Positions 9,322 to 18,614 of a stretch of DNA of 64,000 nt are shown piece by piece; positions within the stretch are counted from its first letter, which is position 1; every line of letters starts with the position of its first letter. The position numbers were made by a program, and so were the translations under genes. Location of the stretch: positions 62,001 through 126,000 of the forward strand of contig NZ_JAIVFT010000007.1 of NCBI RefSeq assembly GCF_020829665.1, in the 5' to 3' direction. Under the pieces are notes generated by a model, which was not told where the DNA came from, ran no database searches, and worked only from the letters and a program-made list of their open reading frames with translations. This stretch comes from Nostoc sp. CHAB 5824 (GTDB lineage Bacteria; Cyanobacteriota; Cyanobacteriia; Cyanobacteriales; Nostocaceae).

Positions 9322-10305
9322 TTAATTAAACGAGTTATTTTTTGTTTGGATTTGTTGAATAAAAAACTCCTCTAGGGAGTAACGCGACAAATTCATGGTA
9401 ATAATTTTACCCTCCATGAGACGAAGACTGGCGAGAAAATCATAGTAATCGTCTTGTAGTATACCTTCCCAGGAACCATCAGGTTCAAATCTAAGAGTGG
9501 GTATCCATTTTTTAAGAATTTCCCAGTCACCACCTTGACCTTTGATGTGATATGTATTGTTTGTGCCTAAAAGTTCATTAAGGGAACCAGAGCAGATTAA
9601 TTCACCTTGAGCAAGGATGGCAATGCGATCGCAAATCTGTTCTACTTCACTAAGAACGTGGCTGTTGAAAAAAATCGTCTTACCAGCGGCTTTTAGCGCC
9701 AGAATAATTTCCCGCATTTGGTAGCGTCCCACCGGGTCAAGACCAGACATCGGTTCATCCAAAAAAACCAAATCTGGCTCGTTAATTAGCGCCTGTGCCA
9801 TACCAACACGCTGTAGCATTCCTTTAGAGTAGCGACGCAGAAGCTTTTTGCGGGCATCGGCTTGCGATAAACCTACTAATTCCAGCAGTTGGGGAATGCG
9901 TTGGCGTTGGACAGTTTTGGGAATTTGGAATAGCCCAGCGGCTAGCTGCAAAAACTCCCAGCCAGTGAGATAGTCATACAAATAGGGATTTTCTGGCAGA
10001 TAGCCGATATGTTGCTTAATACTGCGATCGCCTATTGGCTTACCCAATAATAATCCCCGTCCAGAACTAGGACGAATAATTCCTAGCAACAATTTTAAAA
10101 GGGTGGTTTTCCCTGCACCGTTTGGCCCCAGCAACCCAAAGGTTTCGCCTTTATAAACTGTTAAAGAACAGTTTTTGAGAGATACGACTTTTTGATTTAG
10201 CCAAAAACCAGTGCGATAGACTTTTCGCAACTCAGAAGTCAGGACTACTGGTGGAGTGTCTGTCGTATTAAGTTGAGAATCAGGGTCATCTGCAACAGAC
10301 TTCAT
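9322..10305 (-). CDS. ABC transporter ATP-binding protein (NatA/CcmA-like)
   Basis: A 327-residue nucleotide-binding subunit. It has Walker A (GPNGAGKTT), a Q-loop region (GYLPENPYLY), the signature YSKGMLQRVGMAQAL, Walker B (LVFLDEPMSGLD) and the switch histidine (NSHVLSEVE). The C-terminal third (about 240-327) is the variable tail of single-domain exporter ATPases. No permease gene lies next to it, so the partner and substrate are unknown. The start is the ATG at 10305, with a polar 25-residue N-terminal extension before the domain begins at LTSELRKVYRTG. About 150 bases separate it from hisB, which runs the same way. Confidence 0.9.
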   Translation of the reverse strand: MKSVADDPDSQLNTTDTPPVVLTSELRKVYRTGFWLNQKVVSLKNCSLTVYKGETFGLLGPNGAGKTTLLKLLLGIIRPSSGRGLLLGKPIGDRSIKQHIGYLPENPYLYDYLTGWEFLQLAAGLFQIPKTVQRQRIPQLLELVGLSQADARKKLLRRYSKGMLQRVGMAQALINEPDLVFLDEPMSGLDPVGRYQMREIILALKAAGKTIFFNSHVLSEVEQICDRIAILAQGELICSGSLNELLGTNNTYHIKGQGGDWEILKKWIPTLRFEPDGSWEGILQDDYYDFLASLRLMEGKIITMNLSRYSLEEFFIQQIQTKNNSFN

Positions 10306-10458
10306 CTCGGTTCAATTACTAATTACCAGCTTGGTATTAATTCCAGGTTACCCGGTAGGCTGATAATAACCATCACTAACCTGTGTGTCAATTATCGCAA
10401 ACAGAGTAGCTGAATTAACACTAAAAATGTCACTCTTGGCAAGTAGTTCTGGCTAGCT

Positions 10459-11100
10459 TTACAAAACGCCTTTAGAACTCGGAATCACGCCAACACGACG
10501 GGGGTCAATTTCCACCGCCAGCCGCGTTGCCCTCGCAAACGCCTTGAATGTCGCTTCAATAATGTGATGGGAATTAATGCCATCCAATTGCCGAATGTGA
10601 AGTGTCATTTGGCTATGGTTCACGAGTGCCACAAAGAATTCTCGTACTAACTGGGTGTCATAGGTTCCTACCCGCTGGGTAGGAATTTGTAAGCCGTAGC
10701 TGAGGTGAGGACGTCCAGAAAAGTCAAGTGCTACCTGAACTAAGGCTTCATCCAGTGGTGCAAGAAAATTACCAAAGCGGACAATACCTTTTCTGTCGCC
10801 TAGTGCTTGGTTCAAAGCTTGCCCTAAGGTAATGCCTACATCTTCGTTAGTGTGGTGGTCATCAATTTCCCAGTCTCCCTTGGCTTGAACATCTATATCA
10901 ATCAGCCCGTGGGAGGCAATTTGATGCAACATATGATCCAAAAACGGAACACCTGTTGCTGCTGTGCAAGTTCCTCTACCATCCAGGTTGATGGTAACTT
11001 GCACACTGGTTTCACCAGTAGTGCGGTGAACAGTGGCAATCCGAGGGGTTTTAGTTGACTGATCGTAGTTTGAATTAACTTGGCGATTGGTTGTTTGCAT
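10459..11100 (-). CDS. hisB: Imidazoleglycerol-phosphate dehydratase
   Basis: Step six of histidine biosynthesis: dehydrates imidazole glycerol phosphate to imidazole acetol phosphate. The 213-residue protein carries the conserved metal-binding words [24 protein letters not shown] and the second-half repeat [16 protein letters not shown], which supply the histidines and glutamates of the two manganese sites. The length fits the monofunctional enzyme. About 25 polar residues precede the first conserved strand ([10 protein letters not shown]). It lies just downstream of fabI on the same strand, separated only by a tandem repeat. Confidence 0.97.
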   Translation of the reverse strand: MQTTNRQVNSNYDQSTKTPRIATVHRTTGETSVQVTINLDGRGTCTAATGVPFLDHMLHQIASHGLIDIDVQAKGDWEIDDHHTNEDVGITLGQALNQALGDRKGIVRFGNFLAPLDEALVQVALDFSGRPHLSYGLQIPTQRVGTYDTQLVREFFVALVNHSQMTLHIRQLDGINSHHIIEATFKAFARATRLAVEIDPRRVGVIPSSKGVL

Positions 11101-11245
11101 GGGGAATGGGGACTGGGGAATGGGGACTGGGGACTAGGGACTAGGGACTGGGGAATGGGGACTGGGAAATGTAATTAGGGACTGGAGACTAGGGAATAAA
11201 TTCTTCCTAATACCCAGTACCTAATCCCCAATTCCCAGTCCCTAA
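11101..11245. repeat. Short tandem repeat tract (GGGGACTGGGGAAT type)
   Basis: Successive variants of GGGGAATGGGGACT and GGGACTAGGGACT run from 11101 to about 11190. The inverse sense (CCCAGTCCCTAATT) follows at about 11212-11245, so the tract can fold back on itself. This is the short tandemly repeated repetitive sequence class typical of Nostoc-group genomes. It fills the whole fabI-hisB gap. Confidence 0.85.
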
Positions 11246-12022
11246 TTACATTCCCATAATTTCATATCCTGCATCTACATACAGCACTTGTCCGGTAATA
11301 CCGCTAGACAAATCACTACATAAGAAAGCGGCAGCGTTGCCCACTTCTAGCTGAGTGACAGTGCGTCGTAAGGGAGCTACTTCTTCTACATGATGAATCA
11401 TATCCAAAATCCCACCCACCGCTGAAGATGCCAAAGTACGGATGGGGCCTGCGGAGATGGCATTCACACGGATATTTTGCGGCCCTAGTTCGGCGGCTAG
11501 GTAACGCACACTAATTTCTAAGCCCGCCTTGGCAACTCCCATGACATTATAGTTAGGGATTGCTCTAACACCGCCTAAATATGTGAGGGTGACGATACTA
11601 CCTCCCTCTGTCATCAAAGGTTTTGCTGCGCCACCTAACTGCACCAGCGAGTAGGTACTGATTTCTAAGGCGGTGTTGAAGCCAGAACGAGAGGTTTGGC
11701 TAAAATTTCCACTTAAATCATCTTTGCTGGCAAAGGCAAGACAATGGATGAGGATGTCTAGCTTTCCCCACTTTTCACGGATTGTCTCAAAGGTAGATTG
11801 AATCTGTTCATCATTTTGGACATTACAGGGAAGAAATAAGCTGGGGTTAAGGGGTTCTACCAATTCTGCAACTTTTTTCTCCATCTTGCCGCGTTCATCC
11901 GGCAGGTAGGTAATACCCAGGTTTGCTCCGGCTTTATGCAGCTGTTGGGCAATGCCCCAGGCGATCGAGCGGTTATTGGCAATACCTGTAACAAGAGCAT
12001 TTTTTCCAGTCAGATTCAGCAT
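11246..12022 (-). CDS. fabI: Enoyl-[acyl-carrier-protein] reductase (NADH), FabI
   Basis: Last reductive step of each fatty-acid elongation round, reducing enoyl-ACP with NADH. The 258-residue short-chain dehydrogenase has the FabI-type nucleotide motif (ALVTGIANNRSIAWGIA, about 9-25) and the catalytic Tyr-x6-Lys arrangement (YNVMGVAK, about 152-159). Also typical of FabI are LTYLGGVRAIPNYN and RVNAISAGPIRTLASSAVGG, and the end (GQVLYVDAGYEIMGM). The length matches the family. The start is ATG, and the divergent ntcA gene lies about 380 bases upstream. Confidence 0.97.
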   Translation of the reverse strand: MLNLTGKNALVTGIANNRSIAWGIAQQLHKAGANLGITYLPDERGKMEKKVAELVEPLNPSLFLPCNVQNDEQIQSTFETIREKWGKLDILIHCLAFASKDDLSGNFSQTSRSGFNTALEISTYSLVQLGGAAKPLMTEGGSIVTLTYLGGVRAIPNYNVMGVAKAGLEISVRYLAAELGPQNIRVNAISAGPIRTLASSAVGGILDMIHHVEEVAPLRRTVTQLEVGNAAAFLCSDLSSGITGQVLYVDAGYEIMGM

Positions 12023-12300
12023 AGAAATTGTTAATGCGATCGATCATTAGGAGCATACTAGAATCTGAGGCACGTTTTGTCTTTGTTTTATACAGGATTT
12101 GTAAAAATGAATATTCGTAAGGGTGTTTCCTGTGACAAAAATCTTGATTTTTTCTAAAGATATTCTCAAAATATCTTTATTTGTTCTTTAAAAAACCTTT
12201 TTTAATACTGCTATTGGAAGTACTTATCAACAATTAGTAGCTGAAAGGATCAACAATTATGTATCATTATAAACAAAGAGTTATGAAGACATTAGTTTGA

Positions 12301-12314
12301 GTATAGGAAAGTAC
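12301..12314 (+). promoter_or_regulatory. NtcA-type binding box GTA-N8-TAC upstream of ntcA
   Basis: GTATAGGAAAGTAC is a perfect GTA-N8-TAC palindromic core, 88 bases before the ntcA start codon. A -10-like TATTCA lies at 12334-12339, 19 bases after the box, close to the 20-24 base spacing of class II NtcA-activated promoters. NtcA genes of heterocystous cyanobacteria are known to be autoregulated, so this is probably that site; the exact transcription start is inferred. Confidence 0.7.
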
Positions 12315-12402
12315 AGAAAGGTTGACGGTGCTTTATTCATTTTTCGGGTGTATTCTTAGGTAATCAGTTTTTGTTTTTCCGGCATTGGGTAGGGGAAGGG
12401 AG

Positions 12403-13074
12403 ATGATCGTGACACAAGATAAAGCCCTAGCAAATGTATTTCGTCAGATGGCGACCGGGGCGTTTCCGCCAGTTGTGGAAACGTTTGAACGCAATAAAAC
12501 GATCTTTTTTCCTGGCGATCCTGCCGAACGAGTTTATTTTCTTTTGAAAGGTGCTGTTAAACTTTCCAGGGTGTACGAGGCAGGAGAGGAAATAACGGTA
12601 GCGCTGCTGCGGGAAAATAGTGTTTTTGGTGTATTGTCATTGCTGACAGGAAATAAGTCGGATCGGTTTTACCATGCGGTTGCATTTACCCCTGCGGAAT
12701 TGCTGTCAGCACCAATTGAACAAGTAGAGCAAGCACTCAAGGAAAATCCAGAATTATCAATGTTAATGCTGCGAGGTCTGTCTTCGCGGATTTTACAAAC
12801 GGAGATGATGATTGAAACTCTCGCTCACCGAGATATGGGTTCTAGGTTAGTGAGTTTTTTGCTCATTCTTTGTCGAGATTTTGGTGTTCCTTGTGCAGAT
12901 GGGATCACAATTGATCTGAAGTTATCTCATCAAGCGATCGCAGAAGCAATTGGTTCAACTCGTGTTACCGTTACTAGGCTACTAGGGGATTTGCGTGAGA
13001 AAAAGATGATTTCTATCCACAAAAAGAAGATTACTGTGCATAAACCTGTTACCTTAAGTAGGCAATTCACATAA
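12403..13074 (+). CDS. ntcA: Global nitrogen regulator NtcA
   Basis: Crp-family activator that binds 2-oxoglutarate and switches on nitrogen-assimilation and heterocyst genes under nitrogen limitation. From the ATG at 12403 the protein is 223 residues, the usual NtcA length; the earlier TTG at 12385 would add six residues and lacks support. AGGGGAAGGGAG just before the ATG is a strong ribosome binding site. The N-terminal beta-roll (about 20-120, [15 protein letters not shown]) is followed by the long dimer helix ([19 protein letters not shown]). The C-terminal helix-turn-helix ([20 protein letters not shown], about 177-196) is the characteristic NtcA recognition region. A GTA-N8-TAC box lies upstream. 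Confidence 0.98.
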   Translation: MIVTQDKALANVFRQMATGAFPPVVETFERNKTIFFPGDPAERVYFLLKGAVKLSRVYEAGEEITVALLRENSVFGVLSLLTGNKSDRFYHAVAFTPAELLSAPIEQVEQALKENPELSMLMLRGLSSRILQTEMMIETLAHRDMGSRLVSFLLILCRDFGVPCADGITIDLKLSHQAIAEAIGSTRVTVTRLLGDLREKKMISIHKKKITVHKPVTLSRQFT

Positions 13075-13246
13075 AATCAATTGGAGAAAGGGGAATCGGC
13101 ACGTGTTCTATTTTGTTTGAAAAATGACACTAATAGCTAGAGGTAAATCTAAAATTGAGTAATTTCAGCTATTGCCAATTTCCACTTCTTTCCAGACAAT
13201 GCTTAAAAGTAGTAGGCTGTATCTGGAAGGATTTCGGTAGCTAAAG

Positions 13247-14737
13247 ATGACCACCGGATACATCCTCATCGCAGCAATTTTAATTCTGGGAGGCGTAATT
13301 GCAACCGTGGGCGATCGCATCGGCACACGAGTTGGCAAAGCCCGCCTCTCACTTTTTAACCTTCGTCCAAAAAATACTGCTGTACTGGTAACTATTTTTA
13401 CGGGCGGTCTGATTTCAGCATCAACTTTAGGCATTTTATTCGCTGCTGACGAAGGCTTGCGAAAGGGAGTCTTTGAGTTAGAAGATATTCAAACAGACCT
13501 CAGGCAGAAGCGGGAACAGCTAAAAACCGCAGAAACTCAGAAAAGTCAGGTAGAAAATGAGCTAAACCAAGCAAGAATTGCCCAAGCAAAAGCACAACAG
13601 GACTTGCAGGTAATCAATCAATATTTGCAGGCGGCGAATGCTAAACAACGCCAAACGCAAGCTCAGTTGAACCGCACCATTAGTCAACAAGCTCAAACTC
13701 AAACTCAACTCCAACGCACTCAAGGTCAGCTAGAACAAGTTGTAACTCAGTACCAAAAAGCCATAGCTGAATTGCAAAGCGTTTACAATCAGAGAAAGGA
13801 GCTACAGGCGGCAGTTGGACTATTGAAGACAGAACGTCAACGACTCTATGCTGAAGCTAAAAAAGCGATTGACGAAGCCAAAACAGCTATTGAAAAACGC
13901 GATCGCGAACTTGCTAATCGTCAAGAAGCCATAGAAGCACGCGACCAAAAAATTGCCCAACTGGATCAATTGATTCAAAAGCGTAATCTAGAAGTTGCAG
14001 CGCGAGAGCAGGTGATTGCCAAACGGGAATCGCGCCTCAAAGAATTGGAAGGACAACAGGAGCAACTAGAACTAGAAGTTGCAAGGCTAGAAAAATATTA
14101 TCAGTCCTACCGCGACTTGCGTCTGGGTAAACTAGCCTTAGTTCGCGGTCAAGTTCTGTCTGCTGCTGTAGTTCGTGTTACGCAACCTGCGGCTGCTCGC
14201 CAGGCAGTGGTACAACTTTTACAAGAAGCCAATCGCAACGCCAATCTCGAATTAAGTGAGCCTGGTGCAAATCCTGCAAATGTAGAGCTACTGCGCGTAA
14301 GCCAGGATAGGGTTGAGCAATTGAGCAAGCAGATTAGCGATGGTCAAGAATACGTGGTACGAATTTTCTCGGCTGGTAATTACGTCAGAGGAGAAAAACA
14401 GATAGAATTTTTCACCGATACAGCCCGCAATCAACTAGTTTTTTCGGGAGGCGCAGTACTGGCCACAACGACTGCCGATTCCAAAATCATGACATCCTAT
14501 CAGTTACAGCAGCGGCTGGAACTATTGATTTCAGCTTCCCAATTCCGTGCCCGTAATGCCGGAATTGTTGAAAATGTGCAAGTAGAAGGGACTTTCTTAC
14601 GCTTTGTTACCCAATTAAGACAGTACAATCAACCATTGGAGATTAAAGCGCTCGCAGCAGAGGACACTTATACAGCCGGGCCATTGAGAGTCAAATTAGT
14701 GGCAATAGTCAATGGACAAATTATCTTTAGTACTTAA
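13247..14737 (+). CDS. DUF3084 domain membrane-anchored coiled-coil protein
   Basis: A 496-residue protein with two N-terminal membrane helices (about 3-22 and 47-67) separated by a short basic loop (GDRIGTRVGKARLSLFNLRP). A long Gln/Glu/Arg-rich coiled coil runs over about 75-285. A conserved globular end (about 290-496, with LGKLALVRGQVLSAAVV and GGAVLATTTADSKIM) marks the cyanobacterial DUF3084 family. Its function is not established. It is followed after about 115 bases by a YqgF/RuvX-like gene on the same strand, an arrangement I recall from other cyanobacteria, so the two are probably co-transcribed. The coiled coil suggests a structural or tethering role at the cytoplasmic or thylakoid membrane; that is inference. 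Confidence 0.88.
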   Translation: MTTGYILIAAILILGGVIATVGDRIGTRVGKARLSLFNLRPKNTAVLVTIFTGGLISASTLGILFAADEGLRKGVFELEDIQTDLRQKREQLKTAETQKSQVENELNQARIAQAKAQQDLQVINQYLQAANAKQRQTQAQLNRTISQQAQTQTQLQRTQGQLEQVVTQYQKAIAELQSVYNQRKELQAAVGLLKTERQRLYAEAKKAIDEAKTAIEKRDRELANRQEAIEARDQKIAQLDQLIQKRNLEVAAREQVIAKRESRLKELEGQQEQLELEVARLEKYYQSYRDLRLGKLALVRGQVLSAAVVRVTQPAAARQAVVQLLQEANRNANLELSEPGANPANVELLRVSQDRVEQLSKQISDGQEYVVRIFSAGNYVRGEKQIEFFTDTARNQLVFSGGAVLATTTADSKIMTSYQLQQRLELLISASQFRARNAGIVENVQVEGTFLRFVTQLRQYNQPLEIKALAAEDTYTAGPLRVKLVAIVNGQIIFST

Positions 14738-14853
14738 AAAATTATTTGCACACTGTTATTAGTAAGATTTAAACATATTGAACAACAGCCAAAATAGTTG
14801 CTGTGATTGTATTTCTTAATTCGTAATTCTTAATTTTGAATTTTGAATTTATT

Positions 14854-15306
14854 ATGACTTCCCGTGAATTTTCACCAACGCAACCAGTCATATTAGGGTT
14901 TGATCCAGGTCGAGATAAGTGTGGTTTAGCGGTGATGGGACTGGATCGGCAACTGTATTATCATCAGGTCGTGCTAGCAAAAGAGGCGATCGCTACCATT
15001 GAGACACTGCGGCAAAAGTTTCCTATCTCTTTAATGGTGATGGGCGACCAAACTACAGCCAAGCAGTGGAGAGAGAAGTTATATCAGGAATTGACAGAAC
15101 CGCTGAGTATTATTTTAGTGGATGAGCGCTACACAACCTTAGAAGCACGCGATCGCTATTGGCAAATGTTCCCGCCTCAAGGGCTAATAAAGCTATTGCC
15201 ACAGGGTCTGCGACAGCCACCAAGACCGATAGATGACATTGTTGCCATCCTCTTAATCGAAAGATATTTAAATCGCCTCACTGAATCAGCAGTCAGTCAA
15301 TTTTAG
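14854..15306 (+). CDS. YqgF/RuvX-like RNase H-fold nuclease (pre-16S rRNA processing family)
   Basis: From the ATG at 14854 a 150-residue protein opens with VILGFDPGRDKCGLAVMG, the first strand and catalytic aspartate of the RuvC/YqgF fold. LMVMGDQTTAKQWREKL and ILVDERYTTLEARDRYW supply the middle acidic segment, and PIDDIVAILLIERYL the final aspartate. Family members trim the 5' end of 16S rRNA or act on nucleic-acid junctions. This is the cyanobacterial variant often annotated as a Holliday junction resolvase-like protein, distinct from canonical RuvX. An in-frame start at 14836 falls inside an A/T repeat (TAATTTTGAATTTTGAATTT) and is less likely. The DUF3084 gene precedes it. Confidence 0.85.
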   Translation: MTSREFSPTQPVILGFDPGRDKCGLAVMGLDRQLYYHQVVLAKEAIATIETLRQKFPISLMVMGDQTTAKQWREKLYQELTEPLSIILVDERYTTLEARDRYWQMFPPQGLIKLLPQGLRQPPRPIDDIVAILLIERYLNRLTESAVSQF

Positions 15307-15365
15307 ATTTGAGATTTTTTCTCCAATCCAAAATCAAAAATCCAAAATTGAATCGCTCCTAACTT

Positions 15366-15632
15366 TTAAAGTTCCGCCCGAATAGTAAAAGCATAATCTC
15401 CTCCAGGCTCTAGCTGATAATCTTGTTGCTCCAAAAATCGACCGAGGGGTTCTTTGATTAAGGCTCGGCCTTGGGAAGGCTTGACGGCAAGTTCTCCCCG
15501 GCGAAAATGCCACTGGAAATGCCACTCAAACTCACCTGCACTCACTTCACCCTCAAGGAAGCCGTGTTGCCAGGATTGGCGGGTAATTCTGACATGGGCA
15601 GTGGTTTCTGGCAGTCGTCTCTTAGCACTCAC
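15366..15632 (-). CDS. DUF3146 family protein
   Basis: An 88-residue protein rich in Trp, Phe and charged residues (WQHGFLEGEVSAGEFEWHFQ, PLGRFLEQQDYQLEPGGDYAF), matching the small cyanobacterial DUF3146 family. No membrane segment or catalytic motif is visible, and the function is unknown. It converges with the YqgF-like gene; the 60 bases between them are an A/T repeat (AATCCAAAATCAAAAATCC). Confidence 0.75.
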   Translation of the reverse strand: MSAKRRLPETTAHVRITRQSWQHGFLEGEVSAGEFEWHFQWHFRRGELAVKPSQGRALIKEPLGRFLEQQDYQLEPGGDYAFTIRAEL

Positions 15633-15958
15633 TATGCTTTATGTCAAGTGTAGAATAACAGCCGATCATGTAGGCTATTTATTTTATTTACCAAACATAG
15701 CTTAATTAAACAAACTGACAAAGTGGGTATTTGTAGTTGAGGGAGTTGTTGTTAATAAGCAAAACGACTAATTATAGTGCTAGTAGCTACTTAATACATA
15801 ATTTCTTAGGAAATATACATAAACCACATCTATACCCTTGAGTAGAGTATTCTCCTTATGGCTCATTCACTTATTACCAAGTCTAAGTACCAGGGAGGAT
15901 TTCCGATGAATTGCTAAACAAGCTTTGGCTAACTGGTAGATAATTGGGGCAGAAAGCT
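15633..15958. other. Intergenic stretch between divergent genes
   Basis: 326 bases between the DUF3146 and aldo/keto reductase genes, holding the promoters of both. A GGGAGGATT word at about 15893-15901 precedes a four-codon frame only. I see no repeat family or RNA fold here. Confidence 0.45.
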
Positions 15959-16837
15959 ATGACTGGAAGCATGGAAACCAAACAGCTAGGAAAAAGTGGT
16001 ATCTTTGTGAGTGCGATCGGTTTGGGTGGTATGCCCATGTCAATTTCTAATCGCCCTCCCGAATCGGAATCAATCCAAGTTATTCATCATGCTTTGGATC
16101 TGGGTATTACATTTATTGACACTGCCGACTCTTACTGCAAAGATGAGTCAGATAAGCACCACAACGAGCAATTAATCCACAAGGCACTTAGTAGTTATCA
16201 AGGCGATGTTAGCCAAGTGATTGTGGCAACTAAAGGCGGGTTGATGCGTCCTAATGGAAACTGGACAAGCAACGGGAACCCAGAACATTTGCGCCAAACA
16301 ATTCGAGTCAGCTTTGAGGCGTTAGGTGGTGCTAAACCTATCGATGTTTGGCAATACCATTCCCCCGATTCTAATTACACTATTGAAGAATCTCTTGCAC
16401 CAGTGAAAGAAGCAGTGGAAGCTGGTTTGATTCGGTTTGTGGGAGTTTCTAATTTTTCCGTTGAACAAATTAAGCGGGCGCGGGATGTCGTGGATATTGT
16501 CTCGGTGCAGAATCAATACAGCCCTTGGCAACGACAGCCAGAAAATGATGGCGTGTTGAAGTATTGCGAACAGCAAGGATTGACCTTTTTGCCTTGGAGT
16601 CCTTTTGGTGGTAGGCGTCGTCATCATGACTTGCAAGATATCCCTGCGATCGCTAAGTTAGCTAAAGAAAAAAACGTGTCAGTGTACAATATCGTTTTAG
16701 CGTGGTTGCGTTCCAAGTCGCCCGCTATCTTGCCAATCCCTGGTGCTAGCAAAGTTTCCAGCATTGAAGACTCAGCACACGCTATCAATGTGAAACTATC
16801 TGATGAAGAAGTGCAAAAAATTGATCAAGCAACTTAA
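15959..16837 (+). CDS. Aldo/keto reductase
   Basis: About 293 residues with the AKR (beta/alpha)8 signature. The catalytic tetrad is visible as Asp and Tyr in FIDTADSYCKDESD, Lys in VIVATKGGL and His in DVWQYHSPD. The NADPH-binding end has ILPIPGASKVSSIEDS. The substrate cannot be told from sequence; the family reduces aldehydes and ketones with NADPH. The start could be the ATG at 15959 (MTGSMETKQLG) or at 15971 (METKQLGKSG); the upstream in-frame TTG at 15944 is less likely. A strong terminator follows at 16965. Confidence 0.93.
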   Translation: MTGSMETKQLGKSGIFVSAIGLGGMPMSISNRPPESESIQVIHHALDLGITFIDTADSYCKDESDKHHNEQLIHKALSSYQGDVSQVIVATKGGLMRPNGNWTSNGNPEHLRQTIRVSFEALGGAKPIDVWQYHSPDSNYTIEESLAPVKEAVEAGLIRFVGVSNFSVEQIKRARDVVDIVSVQNQYSPWQRQPENDGVLKYCEQQGLTFLPWSPFGGRRRHHDLQDIPAIAKLAKEKNVSVYNIVLAWLRSKSPAILPIPGASKVSSIEDSAHAINVKLSDEEVQKIDQAT

Positions 16838-16964
16838 TCATTCCAATAGCTAAGGTAGATTTAGTGGAAGTTGCCAAAGATTTATGCACCACGTTTAGTT
16901 AGTTTAAGACAGCGTAATCAACAATTTAAAATTCCAAGTCAACAGACTTTTAAAGCACTCCATT

Positions 16965-16996
16965 AACCCGGTTTATTAAAAAAACCGGGTTTTTTA
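16965..16996 (+). terminator. Intrinsic terminator after the aldo/keto reductase gene
   Basis: AACCCGGTTT at 16965-16974 pairs perfectly with 16982-16991 across a seven-base loop, followed by a T-rich run. It lies 127 bases after the reductase stop and before the next start at 17064. Confidence 0.85.
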
Positions 16997-17063
16997 TAAA
17001 GTATACTATCCCTTAAATTAAACTTGATGTAATATTGCCATCTAAGTAATTAATCGAAAATTT

Positions 17064-17897
17064 ATGCAGCCAAATCCTCTAACCAATAGGTCAAAGCAGA
17101 TGGTAAATGCGTTTGTTTTGCTACTGGTTTCCTCATTTTGCTGGCAAAATTCAGTGAAGGCGCAGCCTCAGCCAGATACGCAACTTCTGCCGTTTTTTGA
17201 TAATGTAGATAACCCGGTTACTGTTCGTTTTCCCGCAGGGCAACAGGTAGATATCACACCACCTCCACCGCTGCTCAATCCTTTTGACAAGGCTGTACTA
17301 AAACTCTGTGGCCCTATTAGTACAAGAGTTAGTGCTAATAATTTTCAACAATTGTTATCTTATTACCCAGATGTGTTGCAGAAACTTCAGCAAGCTAGCG
17401 GCGGTGAACTTCGTCCAGGACGTAAAAATAAAGCACAATTTATCGAAGATTTAACAAATATTTGGTTCCAACGCCGGGGGTTTGAACATATATTTTGTGG
17501 TGAAATATATAATGCCAATGATATTGGTGGCTTACATTTTTATGGCAGATATTTACAGTTACAAAATGAAGGAATAGGCGGACGGTTGCCAAATAATCAA
17601 GGACGAGAGGAAGTTATTCCTAATGTAATTTATACAATGGGTGTAGTAATTAAACAGCAAAATCGTACAGTAACAGATGTTATTAAAGGCTATGGCTACC
17701 TCAGCAATGCCGAAGAAACGCTTTTAGATGCCACCAAAATATTTAAGCTCCAAGGTAATAATGAGGGAGCATGTATTTATAATGTGCGTGACCGAGAAAC
17801 GGGAAAATCCTTCCCTACGGTTTTTGTCAGTAAAGAAAAAGCAATCATTACCTATTATCCCGATGCTACTCCTCAAGGTGCAAAATGTAAAAGTTAA
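17064..17897 (+). CDS. Secreted protein of unknown function
   Basis: A 277-residue protein with a clear signal peptide (MVNAFVLLLVSSFCWQNSVKAQ, cleavage near residue 35). The mature part has three cysteines that could pair outside the cytoplasm (KLCGPIST, HIFCGEIYN, GACIYNV) and a distinctive centre (DIGGLHFYGRYLQLQNEGIGG) before an EVIPNVIYTMGVV segment. The HFYGRY region and bacterial-cysteine pattern recall extracytoplasmic nuclease-related domains of the EndoU type, but the active-site histidines are not clear to me, so I do not assign that function. The GNAT gene follows after 40 bases on the same strand. Confidence 0.7.
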   Translation: MQPNPLTNRSKQMVNAFVLLLVSSFCWQNSVKAQPQPDTQLLPFFDNVDNPVTVRFPAGQQVDITPPPPLLNPFDKAVLKLCGPISTRVSANNFQQLLSYYPDVLQKLQQASGGELRPGRKNKAQFIEDLTNIWFQRRGFEHIFCGEIYNANDIGGLHFYGRYLQLQNEGIGGRLPNNQGREEVIPNVIYTMGVVIKQQNRTVTDVIKGYGYLSNAEETLLDATKIFKLQGNNEGACIYNVRDRETGKSFPTVFVSKEKAIITYYPDATPQGAKCKS

Positions 17898-17937
17898 AAT
17901 TATTATATCGCTTGTACTAAGTGCATAGAGAAAAGAC

Positions 17938-18486
17938 ATGATCTTAGAAACACACCGCTTGCTAATGCGTGATTTTATAGAGGCAGACTGGCAGGCGGTT
18001 TTTGCTTATCAATCTAATCCTTTGTACTTGCGTTACAACTATTGGACGCACCGCACAAAGAAAGATGTTTGCGAGTTTATCCAGATGTTTATTGAGCAGC
18101 AAAAAGATCAACCAAGAACAAAGTTTCAGTTAGCTGTTGTCCTCAAAAAAGAAAATCAGCTTATTGGCAATTGTGGCATCCGTGTAAACGATTCTGAACT
18201 GCGGGAAGCAAACATCGGCTATGAACTAAATACTCAGTATTGGGGACAAGGTTATGCAACAGAAGCAGCACAAGCCATTTTAAAGTTTGGCTTTGAAGAA
18301 CTGGGAATGCATCGTATCTGGTCTTGGTGTGTTGTAGAGAATATCGCTTCTGTAAAGGTATTAGAAAAAATTGGTATGCGTCGTGAGGGTCATCTGCGGG
18401 AAAAAGAGTTAATTAAAGGTAGATGGTACGACAACTTTCTTTACGCTATCCTTGACCACGAGTGGAAAGCCTCGCGGTGTGTCTAG
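17938..18486 (+). CDS. GNAT family N-acetyltransferase (RimJ/RimL type)
   Basis: A 182-residue acetyltransferase. It opens LETHRLLMRDFIEADWQAVF and has the beta strands LAVVLKKENQLIGNCGIR. The acetyl-CoA-binding loop is visible in NTQYWGQGYATEAAQAIL (Q-x-x-G-x-A type pyrophosphate loop), and HRIWSWCVVENIASVKVLEKIG is the conserved end of this subfamily. RimJ/RimL-like enzymes acetylate N-terminal amines of ribosomal proteins or small amines; the substrate here is unknown. The start is ATG. Confidence 0.9.
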   Translation: MILETHRLLMRDFIEADWQAVFAYQSNPLYLRYNYWTHRTKKDVCEFIQMFIEQQKDQPRTKFQLAVVLKKENQLIGNCGIRVNDSELREANIGYELNTQYWGQGYATEAAQAILKFGFEELGMHRIWSWCVVENIASVKVLEKIGMRREGHLREKELIKGRWYDNFLYAILDHEWKASRCV

Positions 18487-18614
18487 TTCTAGAGTAGTTT
18501 TATATTGAGTGAAGTACATCTCCTGACTGGTCATTTTTCTATTTATCTCTACCATATTCGGTATCAGTTAAAATATTGAATACAGTCTATTTCTCATGGG
18601 TTGGTAGTAATGCT

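Noticed and set aside
11101..11245. Regularly repeated units as a CRISPR array
   Set aside because: The units are contiguous variants without unique spacers; the same class occurs at 44025-44139 and 53767-54010. No cas genes were seen.
12385..12402. Upstream TTG as the ntcA start
   Set aside because: The ATG at 12403 gives the usual 223-residue protein and has a strong ribosome site.
13165..13434. Minus-strand frame opposite the DUF3084 start
   Set aside because: Basic, low-quality sequence complementary to a conserved membrane segment.
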